Origin: Paraphysoderma sedebokerense
Taxonomy: Eukaryota; Blastocladiomycota; Physodermatomycetes; Physodermatales; Physodermataceae
Length of the DNA stretch: 64,000 nucleotides
Assembly: GCA_025602915.1 (NCBI GenBank)
Contig: JAHLJZ010000093.1
Location: 29,415-93,414 of the forward strand
Reading direction: 5' to 3'
The position numbers and the translations under genes are program-made. Position 1 is the stretch's first letter, and every line of letters starts with the position of its first letter. A model generated the notes under the pieces. That model was given only the letters and a program-made list of their open reading frames with translations, was not told the origin of the DNA and ran no database searches. Shown here in pieces: positions 40,759 to 51,878 of the stretch.

Positions 40759-41466
40759 ATGATGACAACCTCGAATCCGAATCAAACACTCGACACACTG
40801 AATTCGAAAGACTCTCCAAACTCGATGGACTCTATGGACTGTATAGACTTGTACGCCGGTTTCTCTGAGACTTTAGAATCCGAAACTTCCAAAGCGATAT
40901 TATCAGCCGTAACTTTCCCTTTTTCCTTTTTCTCATTCCTTTTATCTTTTTTCTTTCCTTCTCTTCTGTTATCTTTTTCGTTTTTGCGCTTTGATATACC
41001 GTGATCTACGTAACTTTGAAGTTTACTGATTTCTCTTGGTTTCTTTTTGGTTTCTCTTTGGTTGTTTTTTGGGTGTAATGAAATGAATGGTTATGGTTAT
41101 GGTTACAGAAACAACAAGAATCCGTCACCTTACGAACCGAAAATCAAGAACTAAAGCTCAAAATTCAACAAATGGAGGAAACAGTTCGTACAACCTCCAT
41201 TTCTTCCATTCCACATTCCAATCTCGTTCTCCCCTCCTACTTTACATTCCTCTAACTAAACTTTTTTCCGGTTATTTGTTGGTTTTGTTTGAAACTGTTT
41301 GTAGATCAAGATTCTACAAACTCAAAATAAACTGTTAGCGACCAACATATCCTCCCTTTACCATGTTTCCTCAACCGAATTGAACAGAAAAGATCGATTG
41401 ATTCAAGATTTGAGGGGTGAATTGGATCAAGTGAGGATACAAGTGAAGGGTAAACGAGGGAAGTAA
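40759..41466 (+). CDS. Small coiled-coil protein (unknown)
   Basis: Three exons, 40759-40908, 41109-41183 and 41305-41466, all phase 0, encode 128 aa. The N-terminal 50 residues are Asn/Ser/Asp-rich. From residue 51 the protein is almost continuously heptad-like: SVTLRTENQELKLKIQQMEE, IKILQTQNKLLATNISSLYH, ELNRKDRLIQDLRGELDQV, with a Lys/Arg-rich end (KGKRGK). No introns or domains suggest a family. The exon 2 donor (GTTCGT) is weak but gives the only heptad-preserving join. The start could instead be the second Met at 40762. Function unknown. Confidence 0.6.
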
Positions 41467-41845
41467 TCTTAATCTTTGGAGAGTGAAAAGTGACGATGTG
41501 TTGTACAGTCTTTGTAAATATAAGAGATGGTTTATTTATGATGTGGGGTTATTGTAGATGTGTCTGGTAAAGTTTATAGTCGCTGGTCGAGCGCTAGTCA
41601 AGATAGGAACATAAAAGTGATACTTTATTACAAAACATCAGACGATACAGATTTAATTACAAAAGAATGTAGAAACAAATGTCAACTTGAAATAGACATT
41701 ACTAGAAAGCAAATTAAAATCGGATGATACAATCAACGTCCATAACTAGTAGAGCCCAAGGTGAATTCAACAACCCAGATATTCAATCAACCAAACGAAT
41801 CACGCATTCATTATTCATAGTCCAAGATCCCCTCCAAAATACCAT

Positions 41846-42876
41846 TTATTGATCAACTTTGTAACCCAACATCAAGTATTTACTCGTATCATGACGGATG
41901 GTGGTAGGCTTCACAAGAGAGAATCCTACATACATGAATGCACGGGCGAGCGGCGCTATTGATGAGACAGAAGGTGCATGTTAGAAACGGAAAAAAACGT
42001 CATTCGTAGGTCGCAAAATATACAAACCAATAGCGTTACTGCCGGTCTTTGCTTCCTTTTCCAACACGACAACTAATTCCGAACATTCCAACACATCTTC
42101 TACAAATTCCAATAGAGCGGCGACAGTTCTGCTAAAATCATGGAACCCGTGAAACTCGGATTGAGACATTGGAAGATGAAGAAACGTAACACCGTCGTTC
42201 AAAGTGAAAGCATCAAAGGAGGTGAATACGCGAGGTTGAGTTTGCATGGAGACAGTCATGACATTATCGAGTAAAAAGTCGGGATTCTCGGAAAGGAGAC
42301 GGTCAAAAGAAGCATCACTGATGTCGGAAGGGGAACTTGGAGTAGAAAAGATTTGAGAAATCAATTGGAAATTGGACTTGATTGCAGGTCGATGGGTAAA
42401 AGGTTTGGTCGATGTCATAGAGTTGATTGAATTCGAATTGGTCAAAGCAGTTTCAACACTGGCCACTGAGAAACCGTTTGATGCCACCTTTGCACTACCA
42501 TTGCAGACGCCACTACCACCAGCACCCAAGCTATCGCTACCGATACCACCCGATTTCCTTACCGACTGCAAGAAACCAACGAATTAGTATGGTCAAGTCT
42601 ACCGAGAAAGGGCCAAGAAAGAGTCAGCTTACGTTTGTAGTAATAATTTTCACGTCTGTTGTTTGCAAAACGATAAAGTTGAACAACAGACGCAACGCCT
42701 TGAGGGGGCGACTCGACGGAATTCGGGAAGTTTTCTTGATTTGAGATGCCGTTCTGGTAATCCCCAGACAACATTGGTTGGAAATGAAGTGGGGCAGAGA
42801 GTACAGCGGTGGGACCGTTCTTGGGATTAATATTATTAAGAGGTATTAAATCACTCGTCGTGGTAGTTATCATCAT
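41846..42876 (-). CDS. OAZ1: Ornithine decarboxylase antizyme, +1 frameshift gene
   Basis: Antizyme binds ornithine decarboxylase and sends it to the proteasome without ubiquitin, limiting polyamine synthesis. Exons 42633-42876, 42028-42565, 41846-41955. The C-terminal antizyme fold is clear: GVTFLHLPMSQSEF, FHDFSRTVAALLEFVEDVLE, CSELVVVLEK and ARAFMYVGFSLVKP (split by the second intron). With canonical splicing (GTAAGC...TTGCAG), ORF1 from ATG 42876 runs 90 codons and stops at TAG (42537-42539), while the antizyme frame is exactly +1, so the full product of about 296 aa needs the family's programmed +1 frameshift, which polyamines stimulate. The usual slip-site stop is UGA; here it is UAG. 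The linker after the shift is Ser/Asn/Gly-rich. Confidence 0.9.
42537..42542 (-). promoter_or_regulatory. Putative +1 ribosomal frameshift site CGG-UAG
   Basis: On the minus strand ORF1 ends UAU CGG UAG C; skipping the U of UAG gives AGC GAU AGC UUG, entering the antizyme frame. Position and direction fit antizyme recoding; the codon pair differs from the classic UCC-UGA. Alternative splicing cannot be excluded. Confidence 0.55.
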
Positions 42877-44050
42877 GATGGGAGATTTAATTTGAATGTT
42901 TGGGATTGTATTGTATGTGTCCTATTATGGATAAAAAGGGGAGATGTACAAGATGAATATTGTTGTCATCGATGAGATGTTAAGAGGTGAGTGAAGCATA
43001 CCAGAGAATTGAAATTTGGTGTATGACTAGTAAGCAAAAGATATATTGATCTTTTTGGGTTTTCTCGAAGTGCTCGAGGAAGAAAGAAAAGAATGTGAAC
43101 CGTAAAATGTTTGAACCAATTGTTGCGCCAGCTTTTATGTTACTGTGAGGGGGACAATCCTGGAAAATGGAAGAAGGTGGAATGGTGAGCGACAGTTTGC
43201 GTAAGTAAGTGACATGAAACGTTTTTTCACTGAGCAAAAACGTGTGGGTGGGTGGTGTGAGTACGGGGTGGTGTGTATCCCCGGTGAGTTCAGCCATCCA
43301 CTCGGGGTGGGGGCAATATACAACTTTTTACATCCCGAGAGGCCGAGAGAGAAGAAGGAGGGGAATGAAGATTGCAATAGACATACCTTGGACTGCCCGA
43401 ACGAACTCTAGTTGTTGTGGGAGGGAGTGGAGACTGTAGAATGAAGCAATGTCAAGGTTTGGAAACCACAATAGAAAGCGGGAGGGGGTTGGGTTTGGGA
43501 TTAGGATGCAGGAGATGGGAGGGGGATAGACGGCAGAGTAGAGAGTAGAGAGTGTGTATGGGTGTGTGTGTTGTTGTTGTTGTGGATGAGTTGAGGGAAG
43601 GAGGGAAGGAGGGAGGGAGGGAAGAGGAAAGATGAGCAAACAAAAAAGGGAATCTGGCGCAGGAGAGGTCACACGGTCACACTTGCCTTTGTCACGTGAC
43701 ATTGTAGATGAATAGCGACAATAGAGCAGTGATTATAGTAACTGTGGTGACTGTGGTGACATTGTCTGCAGAGTGAGTGAGGGTAGTGTAGTGACTGTAC
43801 TTCTATGGCAATGGCATATTCGTTACAAGAGATAGAGAGTAGGGTGCGGTCGATGTGGTGGATAGTGTGCTCAAGAGAAGAACCAGAGTGGTGCGCAGAG
43901 TGCGAATCAGAGGACAAGTTGCTCAATGTCCGCTTCACTTCACTGCATATGCATTCCCTCTCTTCATTCCCTCTCTACTCTATCTACTCTACTACACTAC
44001 TACTCTACTATTCACTACTACACTCTACACTACTACTACTCTACACTCCG
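42877..44050. promoter_or_regulatory. Divergent region antizyme / GPI protein with CACGTG box and simple repeats
   Basis: CACGTG lies at 43693-43698 inside palindromic GTCACGTGAC. A GTGTGTGTTGTTGTTG plus GGGAAGGA purine-rich simple tract spans about 43555-43625, and a CTA/CTC-rich pyrimidine tract runs about 43970-44048, immediately before the GPI-protein start. Several long frames here are open only because of this low complexity. Confidence 0.5.
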
Positions 44051-45094
44051 ATGCCCTCAACAAACTCCCTCTTCTGCCCCATCCTCGCCATCCTCGCGCT
44101 CTCACCCCGCTCCCTCGCCGCCATCCCTCCCAACTGCGACCCTGCACAACTCCCTACAATCAACGGCCCACTCGCAAACTGTCTGCAAGACTGCTCCCCT
44201 TCCTGCTCCCAGCAGCTCTCTCAGGCCTACAGCGCCGTCAGGTCAAGGTGTCTGTTTCGCAAAAATATCATTGCTAAACTCGCTTCCTACCCCGACGCCC
44301 ATGCCGTCCTCGGTTTCATCATCCAGAGACGCAACTACTGCAAACTCCCCTCACCAAATGCAAAAGAGAAATGCTTTGAAAAATTGACCTCAGAGGCAAA
44401 GGCCGCCGGCTTGGCTCCTCCTCCATTGTTTCCATTGTACTCGAGTCCCTTTGCCCTAAAGTCAAATGAAGGCGCAAAAGTCGCCACTCAATTCACCGAG
44501 TACCAGAACTGGCTACAATCCTCGCAATTACAGAACAATCCGGGGAAATCCTTGATTTGCTCTACCTGCCATCAATATTTATTCGGAGAACTATCAGTCT
44601 TACCCGCTGAATTCTCCCCTTCCTCAAATGCCACTTCCAACACCACAATCGTCACTTCATTTGCCTCGACGCCTCTAACCAATACCATCAAGGCCGTTCA
44701 ACCTGCATTCGATTTTCTCTACAAACACTGCTACGAATCCTGGTCGCGAACTGGCTTTTGGCGCAAACGAAATTGGATCTACATGGATGCCGGTTACTTG
44801 AATGAACTCCAAGATGATCTAGTTCTAGAAGAAGTCAAACGAGACTACGAAGAACCCTGTGTGGGGTTAACTGGCAATGCCGAAAAGACCTGTAGAGACG
44901 ACGCAACAGCAAAAGCTCGAAAAAATGTCGTTGCCACCAGACAATTACCCACTTATACCGTCACGCCAGCGACCGTTTCAGCTACACCCACTCCCGGAGC
45001 TAGCCAAAGCGGTGATGTAAAGACTATGGCGGGCGCATTAGTGTACACCGTCGCTACGTGGACTGTGGTGTCGTTGGGTGGGCTTTTTGTCTAA
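44051..45094 (+). CDS. Secreted Cys-rich GPI-anchored protein (unknown family)
   Basis: Intronless, 347 aa from ATG 44051. The start is chosen because it begins a clean signal peptide (STNSLFCPILAILALSPRSLA); the open frame extends to 43805 but only through low-complexity sequence. The mature region has many paired Cys (NCDPAQ, CLQDCSPSCS, CSTCHQYL, KHCYESW, PCVGLTG..KTCRDD), sequons (NATSNTT), a Thr/Pro-rich stalk (YTVTPATVSATPTPGA) and a C-terminal hydrophobic tail after small residues (GALVYTVATWTVVSLGGLFV), the pattern of a GPI-attachment signal. A cell-wall or plasma-membrane surface protein is inferred. It diverges from antizyme. Confidence 0.8.
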   Translation: MPSTNSLFCPILAILALSPRSLAAIPPNCDPAQLPTINGPLANCLQDCSPSCSQQLSQAYSAVRSRCLFRKNIIAKLASYPDAHAVLGFIIQRRNYCKLPSPNAKEKCFEKLTSEAKAAGLAPPPLFPLYSSPFALKSNEGAKVATQFTEYQNWLQSSQLQNNPGKSLICSTCHQYLFGELSVLPAEFSPSSNATSNTTIVTSFASTPLTNTIKAVQPAFDFLYKHCYESWSRTGFWRKRNWIYMDAGYLNELQDDLVLEEVKRDYEEPCVGLTGNAEKTCRDDATAKARKNVVATRQLPTYTVTPATVSATPTPGASQSGDVKTMAGALVYTVATWTVVSLGGLFV

Positions 45095-45769
45095 GTATTT
45101 ATTTTAATTCTAAATATCTCTACCAAACATAACTGTTTAGGTGGTCTGTAGAACATATGATATCGTCTGTACAAAAATTGTTAATTATACAAAATAGATT
45201 TCAACTAGATTCTCCATGCGAAAACTAATACTCACTTTGTTCGATCATCTACCGAATTGCAACAAATAAGAAGCTGGACATGAGTCACTCCAAGTGCCAA
45301 CCATTCGACCCTTTTTCTAATTTTGGCGCAATTTAAAGTACCATTAAAAAGCAAGCATGCAAGTATTGGTAGATGAGTAGGCGATGAAAACCAAGTATAT
45401 TAAAATTATTCGTTGTAGTTATTCTACTTTACTCTCCAGTGAGGAGGTGATTGTCCCCTCACGATTCACACCACATGATCCTCAACCACGCACGTTAAAT
45501 ACATTAAAAAGTGTAGAATGACCTTACGAGACAATTTACCGAAGCGAGGAAAATTATCCACCTGTCGTCTATTTCGTATTCTGGAATTCTGGTGGAAGAC
45601 TGGCTTAGAAAGTATCGACAAGAGTTGATATCCGTAATTTGTTCCTTTGGTGTTTCAAAGAGCATCCAAATTGCACCCAACGAATTTTGAACTCGGGTCA
45701 GTCGCCTCGCCTCATCAGGTCCCCCACTTCTAGTCCCCACTTTAAACCATATTTAACCTCACAAAATCT
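45095..45769. other. Intergenic, no gene supported
   Basis: A minus frame at 45504-45740 (contains RLTRVQNSLGAIWMLFETP) is open but has no recognised family or partner exons. The SLC35 promoter should lie at the right side. Confidence 0.35.
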
Positions 45770-47081
45770 ATGGCCGGTAAAGATTTCTTATGTTTGATAT
45801 TGATTATCAATTATACCATATTCTTACTCTTCTTGTTTGATTTTATTTCGTGAAACAGGATCACTCTGCGGTGTTCCGCTCAAATATTTATCCCTCGTCA
45901 TCTTGATCACCCAAAATGCTACCCACATTCTATCACTCCGTTATTCCCGAACCATTCCTGGTCCACCCTACATCATTTCGACCGCTGTTTTTCTCGCTGA
46001 GCTCATAAAACTGTTAACATGCACCATCATCCACATCTACTCGACGCTTCAACACCGTCAATCTTACACGGTCGTGAATTCGTCGCAAAACCTGTTATCC
46101 CCTTCTCATGCTTCGTTCCCGAAAAGGAGTAGCTACACTGTATCACATTTCTTGAACGATGTGTTTGGTCCGAAAAGTGATGCCCTCAAAATTATGATTC
46201 CAGCCATGTTGTTCTCGATACAAACAAATCTTCAGTACCTCGCGATAGGATTACTAGACGCTGCTTCCTACCAAATTACCTCTCAACTCAAAATTTTCAC
46301 AACCGCCATCTTCTCAGTGATCCTACTCAAATCTCATCTATCCGGTCGAAAATGGGGAGCACTAGGTTTACTAGCCATTGGGGTAGCCTTGGTTCAACTC
46401 CCATCCACTTCAACCACTTCTTCCCCCTCCACACTCAAACCCGACACAACCTCCAAAGCAACCGCCGAATCGGCAGCCAAATTCGCCGGATTTATGCTCG
46501 TCCTTGTAGCTTGTATCTTGAGTGGTCTCTCGGGAGTCTACTTTGAAAAAGTCCTCAAACAAACCAAATCCTCATTATGGCTCCGCAACATCCAACTCGC
46601 ATTTTTCTCTTCCATTTTTTTAACCTTTCAAATGCTTTCCTTCGATTACACCGCCATCTCCACCCACGGTTTCTGGATCGGTTACAACCCAATTACTTGG
46701 CTCGCTATCTGTTTACACGCTTCGGGTGGTATCATTGTCGCATTGGTACTGAAATACGCGGATAACATTCTAAAAGGATTCGCTACTAGCATTGCTTTTT
46801 TGATCGTTAGTATCGTTAGTTCAGTACTATTCGATTTCGTAGTCACCAATACATTCGTCGTGGGTGCGAGTTGCGTTATCTTCGCTACATACCTTTATTC
46901 TATGCCCAAAAAAGAAATTACAGAAGTCAACCTTGGTTCTAGTGTCACCGGGGGAAACACCTCCGGAAAAGGAAACGGAAACGGAATCGGGAAATCAGGT
47001 AACATGGGATTCAGAAATATAGCGTTGACAAAAGTAAGAGTGGACAGTGGTATGGATATCATCAACAAGGACGACAAGTAA
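45770..47081 (+). CDS. Nucleotide-sugar transporter, SLC35A (UDP-galactose/UDP-GlcNAc) type
   Basis: A 7-nt first coding exon (ATGGCCG, 45770-45776) and an 82-nt intron lead into 45859-47081, giving 409 aa. The join yields MAGSLCGVPLKYLSLVILIT, matching the conserved N terminus; without it the frame would start at a less natural Met. About ten helices with family motifs LQYLAIGLLDAASYQITSQL, KIFTTAIFSVILL, SGVYFEKVLKQTKSSLWLRN, IQLAFFS, GGIIVALVLKYADNILKGFA and ATYLYS. These Golgi/ER antiporters import UDP-sugars for glycosylation. The cytosolic tail is Gly/Asn-rich and ends in KDDK, not a clear KKxx signal. Exact sugar not assignable. Confidence 0.93.
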
Positions 47082-47815
47082 AAAAAGAAAATTAAATTTC
47101 GATTTATATGTTCTTTTATTCCTTAATCTCCGTACATACTATTTAATCCTATTATACAAACTTTTACCATCACTTTATATCTGTACATACTCGACTCATT
47201 TGTATTAAACCTTAATTTTCATGAATTAAATTTTAATTTGCCATGAAACCAGGATAACCAGAATACTAAAATCAATTGTACCACACAATTATCACATACA
47301 ACATCGACGTCCTGATATTGTACACACTCTTTTTATTCTCAATCTCGTAGGTATCAACTGACAAATCGACATCTCAATTCCCATGCAATAAAGTCCGATG
47401 CACACATTCGAATGATAATTATGATTTCAAATCCGACGATAATCATATCATTTCTTTATTTTACACTCAACTCTTATTTTCCGCACAAAAAAAAGACAAA
47501 AAATGAAACGGAAAAATTGAAAAAAAGAGGGGAAAAGCAAGTACTTGCTTTTTGCTTTGTATATTCCAAATTTATAATGTGCAATTGTCGCTCAATCCGA
47601 AGAAAAGAAGAAGATCAAAAGTGCACGATATATGAGGGAGAGAAAACAAGGGGAAGGAAAGAAAGTAAAGAGAGTGATATATTTCCACGATTTGAATCGA
47701 TTTTCCCGGAACTACTATAGTTCAACCATTCCAACAATAACCGCAATTAACAAAAAACGAAGGGGAAACGAATTTTTGATAGAATTTTCATTCTCCTTTT
47801 CCTTTTCGTTGTGGC
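47082..47815. other. Convergent intergenic spacer
   Basis: AT-rich 3' flanks of SLC35 (+) and the kinase (-). Plus frames at 47412-47880 are Lys/Glu-rich low complexity, antisense in part to the kinase 3' end. No gene. Confidence 0.5.
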
Positions 47816-50508
47816 TTATTTTACACGTTTCACGGGACAATTATACTGAGAATAAGGTTGTTGTATCCCCGTACCAGTAGGGTACTCTGACGGTTTGTTG
47901 TACTGATCATAAGTTATCCCTGTATCATCGAACCCTCGTTTCGTTCCTACCAAACCATTCGGTACATTCGGTATTGATCCGACGTGACTTTGAAGTTCGG
48001 GGTTACTGTAACCGACTGTATACGACATCAACGAAGATGGGGTCGCGGTCATTGTGATTCCTTGATTTCTGGCGTGTTGATCGTATGGTATTGATTGCGA
48101 GGGAACGGATGACAAGGTATGATCGGGATTGAATAAACCGTTGTTGTTACTTCGCAGGTTGTACCCTAATTTGGTTTTAGATCGGGTAGATATGTCATAT
48201 GAGGAAACTGGGTTCAAAGGATTGTTATCGGTATAACCGGGGTGGCTGGTTTGGTACGATACGGCATCGGCGTGAGGTCGAGAAGGAAATTGAGATTTGT
48301 ATGGAGAGTATTGTATACTGACTGGGCTGATTTCCATAGGTAAGGTATTCGAGTCTGGGAATGCAGAACCCGTGGGCGAGAAAGCCGTGAAAAATGGGTG
48401 ATTGAGTGCTTGTGAAGCTGTCAGTCGAGTATCGGGATTGAAATCGAGTAACCTTGTGAGGAGGTCGTAAAATGATTGTAATTCTGCCGGATTCTCATGG
48501 AACGGTGGAGAGGGTGTGGGTGAAGGTGGGATTCCGGAGGTTTGCGTGCGTCGGGTGGTGTAAGATGGGGCATAAGATGTAGAATGCGGGTAAGATGGAA
48601 ATTTAGAACGATATTGAGAATACGGAGTAGGTGAAGGAATGAGGTCAGCTGAACTTTGAATCAGTTCTGTTAGAGGTCGAAGACTTCGAACAAATCGTTT
48701 AGAGTCCCGTTTGGTGTCGGGTGCTGGATATGCCAGTTTCCCAGTATTCTTGAAATACTTGAGACCGCCTTTTCCGACTTTGGTTTTCAGTTTATTCCAT
48801 AAACAATTTCGTGGTCCATCGGAGAGAATAACTTCCATCATTGCTAGATGTTCCAAATTGTCGTGCGTTTGGAAGAGTGCTTCACCAGTGAATAACTCCA
48901 CCAAAATACAGCCGACTGACCATAAATCGCACTGAAACGACCAACCGCAATCAAGGATAATTTCAGGAGCTCGGTAGTGTCTAGTCGAAACAACCGAAGT
49001 ATGTATCGTATGCGCAAAAGCGGCACTACCGAAATCAATGACACTGATTTCATGGCTACTTAGCACATTCCGTGTGTTTGGGATCTGCGGATATCATAAT
49101 TAGCGACAAACATCCACGCAAAGAGACTATAGCCAACTAAACTCTCACCTTATTTTTACCGGCTTTACTGACAGTTCGACCTTCTAAGATTCTATTATTC
49201 TGTACGGTCTTATAATCACTAGACTGTAGTAATATGTTCTCCGGTTTCAAGTCGGTATGAATGAGATTATTTTGATGCAAAACTAAGAGATGAAGTAGGA
49301 AAAATCATGGTTATATTCTACCAGAAAACCGCAATACGAAGAAACACGGCTTAGTTCTTACACTGTACGCTTTCAAGTATCTGCCGGCCCAGCACTCGAA
49401 TTTCCCACAAATCAAACGGCTGGAATTGATTGGATTTCAGAAAATCGAACACAGAGGAACCAAGTAACGGAAACACCATGCAAATATGATTTCGATAATC
49501 GAACCAATGTAAAAGTTCGATGCAATGCCTGTTGAAATCAAGTAAATACATGTTAGTTTCGAAAAGTAGATTACTGAAGGTACCAAAACTATCGTAAAAG
49601 TGTAACCACAAATAAAAATGTTGACATACATTCCACGCTGCTTCTTGATCAGTTCTAACACCTTGATTTCAATGGCAGCAGCTTCTCGATACTTAGGGAT
49701 TGCCCTTATTATCTTGACTGCGACTTTACTTCCGGTGTAATGATCATAGCATTCGGCTACTCTTCCAAACGTTCCTTGACCGAGTAGTCGTGTAATGGTA
49801 TCTAATGTAGTAAGGGTAAGAAACACATTTTTGTCAGTAAATTCGGCAAGTAGAAGGAGCAACAAAAATTCTTAGGCAAGTAAAGCGCTAATATGATGCA
49901 AGAGAGTAAAAGAATACACATGTTCTACTCACATCTACTAGTAAGTTCTTCATTTGGAGTGATAATGTAGTGGCCGTCACTATCATCATACTTTGGGGCG
50001 ACAGGCTAAATAACGAATCAAGAGCAGGGAAGAATATCCGAAATCGGAACAAAAAAAGTAAAACAGCTAAGTTAATAATCTGCATCATGGTACTGAGATA
50101 TTCTTTATATTTGGGATATCAATTTGAAGCTGTCCACAAAAAAGTACTCCCAAATGGAAGGAATGCGACAAGTGAAAAAAAATGAAGACCAACCTTTCCA
50201 ACTTTACGTTTCCGCTTTCCTATACTCTGATTAGCACTAACTTTTGTACAAACAACATCATTATCTTGTTCATCGTCACTATCTTCAATAATAATGACTT
50301 CTTTTTTATTTCCATCTTTGTCCGTCGTTGTCTCGACCTGGTAATACAACCCAGGGTTACCTTCTCTCCTTAATTCTCTCCTAATAATGATATCATCTAG
50401 AGAGCTGTCACTAGAAAAGGTTGCGTTTGAGGCATTCGATGATGAAGTAGGTTGATTTGTCGAAGAAGATTTTTGAGGTTTTAGTTTCGGTTTCCTTGAC
50501 GATGACAT
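47816..50508 (-). CDS. LAMMER (CLK/Kns1/Lkh1) dual-specificity protein kinase
   Basis: Six exons: 50194-50508, 49933-50005, 49630-49801, 49362-49528, 49149-49282, 47816-49084, about 709 aa. CLK kinases phosphorylate SR splicing factors. The Ser/Lys-rich N terminus (KRKRKVGK, possible NLS) precedes the catalytic domain: [17 protein letters not shown] (P-loop), VAVKIIR (VIAK lysine), the HRD-equivalent [19 protein letters not shown] (DFG), [10 protein letters not shown] (APE) and the family hallmark EHLAMME. An unusually long C-terminal tail of roughly 230 residues, rich in Ser/Tyr/Pro/Asn/Gln, follows [18 protein letters not shown]. Joins rebuild [12 protein letters not shown] across exons 4/5. 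Confidence 0.95.
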
Positions 50509-50629
50509 TGGTACGGATTAACTTGGGGAATCTCTTATCACTCGTTGACGAGAGCTATCAAGAAAAAACCACCGGAATAAGGGTATAACAGCCGACTAAT
50601 AGAATAACTTGAACACAACGAAAATGATA

Positions 50630-50803
50630 ATGTCTGCGGATAGATTAAAACCAAGAAACGGAAGAGTCAACGCAATCCCCGGAAGGCAAAAGTGCACAAT
50701 TCGAATGGCTGAACGCAGAAAGCCTCACCTGCCTAATGACTTCAAAATTCCGAATATGGTTCCGTATCAATCTGCCACTTTGTGGAATGAGAAAAAACCT
50801 TAA
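50630..50803 (+). CDS. Possible small basic ORF (unknown)
   Basis: 57 codons from ATG 50630 (upstream ATGs at 50609 and 50624): basic, with RMAERRKPHLPNDFKIPNM and the end SATLWNEKKP. It diverges from the kinase start across about 120 bp. Composition is protein-like, but the family is not recognised and antisense frames are also open. Low confidence. Confidence 0.3.
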   Translation: MSADRLKPRNGRVNAIPGRQKCTIRMAERRKPHLPNDFKIPNMVPYQSATLWNEKKP

Positions 50804-51878
50804 AAGCGAGTGAGGAATGGAATTCGACCTTGCTATATTCCGACAGCAAATTTTTCTGGAGGAGATAAGTTCTCTATACTCCACAAATATTGCAACGCCA
50901 GATCGGCAAACTGAGACCTTCCCCCAGTGACGTTATGTGCGCTTCAATATACCGAAACTCAAAGAAATGAATTGAACTTTCACTATAGCACGTCAATTTC
51001 TACTGCTTTCCTGGATTTTCGCAGTGTTTGGTTTGATGAGATGCCTCAATCAATCAGTGACGGAAGTGGTCTCTACTAAGAAGTGGAACACAAGCTCAAC
51101 AATTTCATTATACTGCCATATTGAAGCGCGCACAATCAGCACAACTTACAATAACATCCCAAATTATTGATAACATATGTACTGAGATACGACGAACGCA
51201 TCAGCTGCAGAGCGGCATTTTATTATTCGTATGTACAGTTAAATAGGAAGGATATTACGTTACACCTTTTAAATTATGTCATTAGTCGACACTCAAGGGA
51301 AGTCAATTCGCTTCTGTAAGGCATCAATATTAACACTAACTTTCTATAGATCTACCAGAATTTTCTGAAAATTATTGCCCCTTACATGTTTGGCTGTCCC
51401 GCCGACTAAAATAACCAAACACTTTACCGATGTGGTTTAGAGCTCTTATGAAAGCTCGATCTGTGGAGTCTGTTGAATATTATGAAAGAATATGCGCAAG
51501 AAAGCACCATCGACAAGATGACAGAAGTTGACATTAAGCAGAGATGTCAGAGGCGAAGGACACCTGAAGTAGAGATAGCCCGGAGCAACCGACCCCACTC
51601 CCGCGTCGTTGCATCCAACATCCCCTCGGAAAAATTTTTACCTTTCAGCAGTTACACCGGAACGGCATTAATTTGGGACGAATTATTATTGAACTTGCTA
51701 CAATACTATTAGTACAAATGTTGTGGTATGATAGTGTTCAAAATTTTCATACAAATGACAGCCCACGACTGACAGGGAAGTTGCATCATACGACAACACT
51801 TCCCTTCGACAAATTTACACCTATTCGTAATCAACAGATTACTCGATTCATGATGACAGAAGGCATAGCAATACAGAA
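50804..51878. other. Intergenic, no gene supported
   Basis: Plus frames at 51473-51712 and 51673-51882 have no recognisable content and overlap each other and the TBC 3' end. Confidence 0.4.

Noticed and set aside
43805-44050. N-terminal extension of the GPI protein from ATG 43805
   Set aside because: It would bury the signal peptide and reads through CTA/CTC low-complexity sequence.
43855-44387. Two further long plus frames overlapping the GPI gene
   Set aside because: Open only because of pyrimidine-rich low complexity; the Cys-patterned frame is the coding one.
45504-45740. Minus-strand 78-aa frame
   Set aside because: No recognised family and no supporting splice partners.
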